Below, piece by piece: positions 57,394-64,000 of a stretch of 64,000 bases of DNA. The position numbers and the translations under genes are program-made. Position 1 is the first letter of the stretch. Each line of letters starts with the position of its first letter. Under the pieces are notes generated by a model, which made no database searches, had not been told where the DNA came from, and saw only the letters and a list, made by a program, of their open reading frames with translations. This stretch comes from Corythucha ciliata (taxonomy: Eukaryota; Arthropoda; Insecta; Hemiptera; Tingidae): contig CM075941.1 in the NCBI GenBank assembly GCA_038030265.1, forward strand, positions 23,498,001 to 23,562,000. Reading direction: 5' to 3'.

Positions 57394-58365
57394 TCGGACT
57401 TCAGTAGTGGTCACGCCGAGTCTCCACTCCTGCCGGAGGATTCCTGCTGCGGTTTCAGTTCTGCGCATAAGATCTTCTCTTGTTTGTACCTCTTCGAAAT
57501 ACACAATCTCCTTCAACCGTCCCCACATGAAAAAGTCTAGAGGAGTGAGGTCGGGAGAACGCGGTGGCCAACTTATAGACCCTCCTCGGCCAATCCACTT
57601 GTTGGGAAACGAATCGTTCAGGAAGTTTCTTACATCTCGGCTGAAGTGAGCGGGACACCCGTCGTGTTGAAAAGTCATGTCTCTCCTGATCTCCAATGGC
57701 AAATCTTCGAGAAGACCGGGAAGCTCCTCTCGAAGAAAGCGCAGATAGCTGCTTCCGTTCAGCGTGTCAGGCAGCACAAAGGGCCCAATAAAGTGCTCAC
57801 CGATTGCTCCTGCCCACAAATGTATGCTGAATTTACTTTGAAACGAAGTCGGTCGTTTAACCCAAGGATTTTCCCCTTTTTTGCTCCAAAAGTGGATGTT
57901 GTGGAAGTTGACTATTCCTTCTCTGGAAAACCTGGATTCGTCGGTCCAAAGGATGGACTTCAGGAAATTAGGGTCCTGAGATTCCTTATCCAGGATACAT
58001 TGAGAAAATTGTACCCTCCTAATTTCGTAGCCAGGTTCCAGACCCTGTACCGGGGTGAAGTGAAAGGGATGCATATTCTCCCCTTTCAGAGTCGACCAAA
58101 CTCTCTTAGCAGTCACCTGATAGTCTCGAGCAACTTGCCGAATACTTGCACGAGGATTTTCCTCAATCGCTTGTAATACCGCTTCCTCCCGGTGAGGTCG
58201 AATTCTCCTGTTCCTTTCAACGCGGCGACGAGAGCAAGTTCCAGTCTCCCTGAAGCGACGGAACGAATTACTAAAAACGTCAGCTTGAGGAACTCGACGT
58301 GTTGGAAATCTCTCCTCATACAAACGCCGTGCGAGCGAGTTATTCCCATCAGCAAGCCCATACAC
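57370..58365 (-). pseudogene. DD41D transposase, duplicated copy, 3' end replaced
   Basis: Same protein as 54138-55166 with three amino-acid changes noticed (ND to KE before SQDPN; N to H in FSINLW), all three catalytic Asp motifs kept. Its last residues differ because the duplication starts inside the gene: after TTTEVR the frame continues into foreign sequence (RAELVKH) and stops, so about 17 C-terminal residues are missing. The first codon is GTG, as in the parent. It lacks the left TIR of its element, so it should not be mobile by itself. Confidence 0.8.
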
Positions 58366-60031
58366 ATAAACAATGTCCGCGTACTCTTCGTTTGAAAAAG
58401 ACGTGATGACGTTAGCTGGATCAACGAACGAAAGACAAAATGTGACGATCTGTGTGTTCTTAACGTTGGAAAATTTAGGAAAGAAACGATGAAATGATAT
58501 TATTAGATAACTAAAATCTCTCGAAAGAACAATTGCACGTTACAGATGATTATTCTGGGAAATTTATGCTTCCTGCACTCACTGTAGTCAGACAGCTACT
58601 TCAGAACTTAAGCACTGCGTCAATAGATTTCAATCCGTTTTCGGATTTTCAGTGGCATTCCCAGCGATGGACAAATCATAGCTTGTTATTGTGGCATACC
58701 ATTCGAAAGCTAGCTGAATGCAGAAGTTTTTCCGCGCATCTGAATCTTCCGTGCCACTTGAGTTAAGAAAGTTAACACGCTTTGAACAGTAACGGAAAAA
58801 AATAGAAAAGGATTTTCGTTAAGTTCTGGGCTAATCTGGGCTTTTGTATCGGCGCTACGCCCCCTTAAATGAGGAAAAGTAACGAATGTCCAAAAATATC
58901 GATTTTAATCAATATCTCGGGAACGAATGGGTTTTCGAAAAAGTCGAAAAGAACAATATTGACTCTAAATCACCTGTTGTATCACCTCTTTCAGTATTCA
59001 CGACTGGTTGCGAAACACCCTGTATATACAGGGTGTTCCAGGAGGAAACGACAATACTTCCACATGTTGTACTACTAAGTAGGGCGAACCAAAATGACTA
59101 ATGGACATAGGGTCGGAAACGCTTTGTTTCAGAGTTACAGGGAATTTAGTGTTTTTTAAGCCAAATCACCTCTTTTCCACAAAAAGCGGTCTTAACGGAC
59201 TAACCGTTCAACATAGAACAAAATAAACTTCATTTCTGAAAAGAGCACAAAATTTAACTTTGGAAAAATCAGGAATAACACATTAAAATCGTCTTTATGT
59301 ACGTTTAGTTATTTTTGGAAAAATCGAACAAGTGTTACGTTGAACTTTCGTGTTTCTTTCAGAGGCGAATTTCGCTCAATCTTCAGTTGGTCGGGCATTG
59401 ACCAATTATTGCAAAAACATGCCCATTATGTGAGCTTTCAATTGACGTAAGAAAATTGAAAATCGGTTGAATTTTTACTGAGATATGACACGAAAGGTTC
59501 GGAAAAACAGTGTAAAATCGTCCAAATAAGCCATATTGCAACTGTCAGGTAAAATCCCCAAAAATTGTTTTCGACGTCAAAATAACCCCAAAATTCAAAG
59601 AAACAGTTTATTTAAGAAAAATCAATGCACCATGTCCATCATCATCATCGTCTCCCACCACTTTCACTATCAAATAATCAATTATTAAACAAATTAACTG
59701 GTCTGATTCCTTCTAGTTTTCGTCTGGTGCTATTTTTCAGACGTTTTTGTATGATAATTGTAGTGATTCACGCGTATGATATGATTTGTACCAGAAAAAT
59801 AAATTTTTAACTAAAATAATCACGGAAGGATACCTGAAAAACTAATTAAACGAGTATTTACTAGTGAAAGGGGTGGGAGATGATGATGATGATGAGGTGA
59901 TTTGGCTTAAAAAACCCTAAATTCCCTGTAACTCTGAAACAAAGCGTTTCCGACCCTATGTCCATATAGTCATTTTGGTTCGCCCTACTTAGTAGTACAA
60001 CATGTGGAAGTATTGTCGTTTCCTCCTGGAA
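57394..60031. repeat. 2,638-bp direct duplication, copy 2
   Basis: Counterpart of 54195-56832. The near-absence of differences means the duplication is very recent, or that it is an assembly artefact. Confidence 0.9.
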
Positions 60032-60035
60032 CACC
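59029..60035. mobile_element. 1.0-kb CAGGGTGTTCC TIR element, copy 2
   Basis: Same as 55830-56832, but its right end keeps the sequence TTTCCTCCTGGAACACC, closer to the expected complement of the left terminus than copy 1. Confidence 0.8.
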
Positions 60036-60049
60036 ATATATATATATAT

Positions 60050-61331
60050 GGTGATTCAGGAGGAGATGCATATACTGAAGTATGTTGTAGTACTAAGTAT
60101 TTGCGACCAAAATCACCCTATGAGCATAGGGTCGCAAATGCTTTCCTTCTGAGATACACGTACAATAGCGTTTTTTCAGCGACTGCCTACTTTTTCTCCA
60201 AAAACTAGATTTCACGGCCGATTCGCTGGGCTTAGAATAAAACTGTTGACGTTTTTGAAAAGAGCACAAAATTTCACTTCAGAAAACAGTGCTCTGCATC
60301 GCTGTAAACGTTCCTCAGTATTTTTTATGATTTTTCAAATATGACGAAAGTTACTTTTTTGAAATGTCTCCTATAATTCAGTGACTGTTTTCTGCAAAAT
60401 TTACAATGCTTCCAGTATGGTCCCAATATCAGAAAAACATGCCCGTTTTGTGAGCTATCCAATGACCTCCTCAAAATTGAAGTTGGTCCAATTTTGAGAG
60501 AGATATCACTCATAAAATCCGAAAAAACAAGGTGTAAAAGAGCAAAATCAGTAAGTTTGTCCCAGTAAAAAAGTGTCCCCTTAAAAGTACTATTGCGCCT
60601 TACGGAAGGCAATTATTGCTTGGGATTCAATCCGATAATATCCCTTTAGCGCAAAAAATTAAAAACCAGCCCCCCCCCACCATCTTTTTCGGAACCGAAA
60701 ATAATGAGTTTGGGGGGGGGGGCAATTCGTCGTTTTTTGCGTTTAAGTGACATTTTCGGACTAAATTCCAAGCAATATTTGCCTTTCGTAAGTACAATGG
60801 TACGTTTAAGGTACATAAAGACAATTTTTTTTATCGGACAAACATACTGATTTTGCACGTTTACACCTTGTTTTTTCGGATTTCATGTGTGATATCTCTC
60901 TCAAAATTGGACCAACTTCAATTTTGAGGAGGTCATTGGAAAGCTCACAAAACGGGCATGTTTTTCTGATATTGGGACCATACTGGAAGCATTGTAATTT
61001 TTGCAGAAAACAGTCGCTGAATTATAGGAGAAATTTCAAAAAAGTAACTAACGTCATTTTTGAAAAATCATAAAAAATACTAAGGAACTTTTACAGCGAT
61101 GCAGAGCACTGTTTTCTGAAGTAAAATTTTGTGCTCTTTTCAAAAACGTCAACAGTTTTTTTCTAAGCCCCGCGGTTCGGCCGTGAAATTGAGTTTTTGG
61201 AGAAAAACACAATTGTACGTGTATCTCAGAAGGAAAGCATTTGCGACCCTATGCTCATAGGGTGATTTTGGTCGCAAATACTTAGTACTACAACATACTT
61301 CAGTATATGCATCTCCTCCTGAATCACCCTG
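60050..61331. mobile_element. 1.28-kb CAGGGTGATTC element, nearly all inverted repeat
   Basis: The left end GGTGATTCAGGAGGAGATGC is complemented by the right end GCATCTCCTCCTGAATCACC followed by CTG. The arms run about 550 bp or more and almost meet near 60690 (CAATTATTGCTTGGGA on the left, TCCAAGCAATATTTG on the right), so the whole element can fold on itself. A C run and a G run (about 60670 and 60712) face each other at the centre. No transposase. AT runs flank it. Confidence 0.85.
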
Positions 61332-61358
61332 TGTATACATATATATATGTATATAGAT

Positions 61359-62066
61359 TTATAATATTATGGCCGTTTTCTTGTTAGCACGATAACTCTC
61401 GTAGAAATTAATTTAGCGGAACGCGCTTTGGCACAAAAATCAGTAGTCATAAGACACCGGTCTGTATTGCATTTGGGCCAAATCGGTCAAGTAGGAGGGG
61501 GGGAAAATAGGGCTTGAAGTCGTCAAAAAATCACTAAAAATCACCAGTTTATTCTAGAAGCATCATATTCGGTACGTATACTCCATGTTAGACTAGCCTT
61601 TGATTCTCAATTTAATTTTTTGAAAAAGTCAAGGGGGAGGGGGTGGTGTCCCCGGGGTGGAAGTAAGTGTGTGGTCTTGTTAGCACGATAACTCTCGTAG
61701 AAATTAATTTAGCAGAACGCGCTTTATCTAAAAAATCAGTAGTTATAAGATCCCGGTCGGTATTGCATTTGGGCCAAATCGGTCAAGGTGGAGGGGGGGA
61801 AAATAGGGGTTGAAATGGTAAAAAAATCACTATAAATCACCAGTTGATTCCAGAAGCATTATATTCGGTATGATGATTCCATTTTGAAATAGCCTGTGAT
61901 TCCCATTAAGTTCAGCTTAAACAAACCCGGCAGCAAACAGTACGGGGGAGGGTGAAACATTAATGAAACAAATCATGGTCTCAACATTACTACTTCTGGG
62001 ACGGCTTAGGGTATCCGTATACAAAATGAAATGCACTCTTTCCGACCGCCAGCTGCCGGAGCGAAT
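61359..62066. mobile_element. GGCCGTTTTC-type element, truncated third copy
   Basis: It starts TTATAATATTATGGCCGTTT and follows the 34986-36735 copy closely for about 700 bp, including the ~296-bp internal tandem repeat (TAGCACGATAACT at 61385 and 61681), TGGTCTCAACATTACTACTT and ATGCACTCTTTCCGACCGCC. It ends in a T run of about 21 bases (62066-62086), with no inverted end. Confidence 0.75.
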
Positions 62067-62086
62067 TTTTTTTTTTTTTTTTTTTT

Positions 62087-62926
62087 TCAAGTATATTTAT
62101 TTCGTGCTTTTCAACGCATCTGCGTATTTAGGACGATATCGAATTTATTAGCGATTATTTGGTCATAACTTCATGAATTCTTCTTCTTAACACAATTATC
62201 TCAGCTCCTGTGCACTGCAGTGGCTTGTATAACTTTTCATGCATTTGTTCTTTCTTTTTTCCTTCACCGGGGTTCCTTGTTTCGTTGTAAGAAACGAAAC
62301 GAAGAAAGAGGTGTAGAGTTAATTTGCGTAGTGTCTTGCCTGTACATAATCCTTTCTTTTTCCTGTCTTCTACGAAAAAATTAGCAAAGAAAAAACTGCG
62401 TTTTTTAGGTAGAGGTAAGTGAAGAACGGAAACGGATTTAGAGCAGAACCATTCTATAGTTTTGGTAACTCTTGTGGTGTCAACTGCGAAAGAGATTTGG
62501 TTTCAAAAACTAACATGGAATTAGTGAAAAATAGGGACTCGCCTTAAAAATTATTCAACATACCACGAATTTCAATGCTGTAGATTTCAAGGTTGGTCAA
62601 AATGAGAAAGGAAAAAAATCTGGAACATATTATGCCGGTCCGCATAGAATTTTTTTTGTGGGCCTGCCCCTTAACTTGCTAGAGACTCGCTTTAATTTTT
62701 ATAAAAATGCACCGCTCCAAGAAGCCAGTAATCACGTGCCACTTTTTATGTACTAGACGAGTTCTATGGAAGAGCCTGTTTTTTTCGCGGAAACAGGACG
62801 AGACTAAAAAATAAATAGTAAATGAGCAATCATGACGCGACGATATTCATTGACTCATAGCCGAAAGGAAGCGGACGCCGTGAAGACCTGGGCTAGAAGG
62901 GCCGGTACAGTTAAATCTGATTTATA
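62087..62926. other. No feature recognised
   Basis: Ordinary A/T-rich sequence with short ORFs. A plus-strand segment at 62833-62926 (MTRRYSLTHSRKEADAVKTW) is open but is cut by the CAGGGTGG repeat. Confidence 0.35.
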
Positions 62927-63262
62927 CAGGGTGGATGTGTATAAGTGTGACAAAAAAGACCTCATTTGCGATCGAAAACACCCCATAAGCCATGGTCCGA
63001 AATCAAAACCCTTCGAGATATGATTTTTCTAGCATCTTTTTGGGATAACTTCATTTTCCTTGACTAAATGCGAGTAACTCGCTTTCCAGCTGACATTCTG
63101 CAACTTTTGGCAATGGATTCGGGAAGAGCACACTTTTTCCTGTAAGGACTGTCTATATTCGTAAAAAAAATCACTATTTCTGTGGCCTCGGCAGTTCCTC
63201 AAATTTGTGCGAAACGGATATTTGTAATTTGGCAATAAAAGTAAGCCACCACTTGCCCATAC
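62927..63262. mobile_element. Solo CAGGGTGG-type element end, copy 2
   Basis: Begins CAGGGTGGATGTGTATAAGT after TA and matches 39585-39945 in order and orientation. The inner end (CATACTAAATCTAAGGG) also matches, so the two copies end at about the same point, suggesting a defined element or a common truncation point. Confidence 0.65.
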
Positions 63263-63403
63263 TAAATCTAAGGGCAAGATGTTATCAATGTAATTCTCTT
63301 TCTATGGGAAGTGTACGTGTTCCAGTTTTTCCTCGGCATAAAGTAAGTTTGAAGCGGTAGTCAAGAAGTATTAGAGTTTAATTGACACGTTTTTTATTGT
63401 TAG

Positions 63404-63763
63404 ATGAGGTACGTTGAAAAGAAAAAGCGGGAGTTGTTAGCTCTTGTCGGCGCGGCTTTGATCCAGGCCCCGCTCTCTAGTCTCCGAGTTTTCCTCGAAT
63501 TTGACAAATCTTCGCTCTTTGGAATTTCCGAATGTGATTACTTTCCTCTCCTCTATGGTAAGGAAAGCGCTTATACAGCTGAAAAATTCAAGGCGTCGAA
63601 ACCCTCTGAAGCCCACAAACTCGTACAGTGCGAATTGTGTTACAGAAGTTTTCGTAAAAAATATCGGTGGCTTCTAGATTGTAAAAGAAGCGTCTTGACA
63701 AATTTCGAGCGGGACTTCGAGCTCTTCCCTGCGCGCGCCCAGCCCTTCGTCATCGCACGTTGA
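63404..63763 (+). CDS. Hypothetical protein or exon, 119 codons
   Basis: An ATG at 63404 directly follows an acceptor-like TTTTTTATTGTTAG. The frame reads MRYVEKKKRELLALVGAALI, then EFDKSSLFGISECDYFPLLY, and a Cys-containing stretch VQCELCYRSFRKKYRW; the stop is at 63761-63763. C-x2-C followed by basic residues hints at a zinc-binding motif, but there is no partner His or Cys pair. I do not recognise a family. It could be a real exon or chance. Confidence 0.25.
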   Translation: MRYVEKKKRELLALVGAALIQAPLSSLRVFLEFDKSSLFGISECDYFPLLYGKESAYTAEKFKASKPSEAHKLVQCELCYRSFRKKYRWLLDCKRSVLTNFERDFELFPARAQPFVIAR

Positions 63764-64000
63764 CGATGCAGCACGAACGTCTATATGTCATCTTGGAACA
63801 ATTACACATCGAAAGAAGAACACCCAACAATAAGAAATGTGGAGGGGACAAGACACGTTACACATGCACCTAAATTACGGTGTGAACTGTGAACCATGTT
63901 CACGATCTAGTGATCAGAACGGCCTTCATTTCTTTGGCGAAAACCTCGAAGAATAGCCAAAACTCCTCGAACGGCGCAAATTCATGGTCACTTACGATCT

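Overview
The window is animal nuclear DNA, most likely from an insect. It is AT-rich, its genes are split by GT-AG introns, and it is crowded with eukaryotic class II and class I mobile elements. No bacterial operon, CRISPR array or rRNA was seen. The one recognised host gene is Notum, the secreted Wnt deacylase, on the + strand. Eleven coding exons lie in 41606-44375, and a probable upstream exon at 32862-32987 is separated from them by an 8.6-kb intron. The phases of exons 2-12 join into a 485-codon frame, stop included. The transposase families suggest an arthropod, possibly a hemipteran, but I cannot name the species.

Region 1 (1-10.2 kb) is a graveyard of DNA transposons: a TTA-flanked MITE (138-1017); a complete 3.15-kb Tc1/mariner-superfamily element with ~555-bp terminal inverted repeats and a DDD transposase broken by one stop (1268-4413); a decayed PIF/Harbinger unit made of a Myb/SANT ORF (+) convergent with its transposase (-), the SANT ORF being split by a TTAA-flanked piggyBac-type MITE (5943-6699); a 395-bp foldback; and a 5'-inverted LINE fragment.

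Region 2 (10-26.9 kb) holds inverted-repeat elements (one with an 8-bp target duplication), a ~1.36-kb palindrome carrying a duplicated SWIM-like zinc-finger fragment, a second PIF/Harbinger unit with a convergent serine-rich partner ORF, a ~1.4-kb palindrome, a textbook tRNA-derived SINE with a 13-bp target duplication, and small hairpin MITEs.

Region 3 (26.9-44.8 kb) is the Notum neighbourhood. Its first visible intron carries several nested foldback elements, a SINE-like fragment and degenerate tandem repeats.

Region 4 (44.8-64 kb) has a LINE endonuclease fragment, a hAT end, more degenerate tandem repeats, and a dense cluster of TA-targeted elements with CAGGGTG-like ends. These include a second DD41D transposon and a nearly identical 2,638-bp duplication of it 3,199 bp away.

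The most unusual signal is that several diverged CAGGGTG-type element families, which look unrelated overall, carry the same ordered set of short conserved blocks inside very long inverted repeats. A second recurrent motif (a GTGCA..CCGAC..CCGG cassette) is shared by several different foldback elements.
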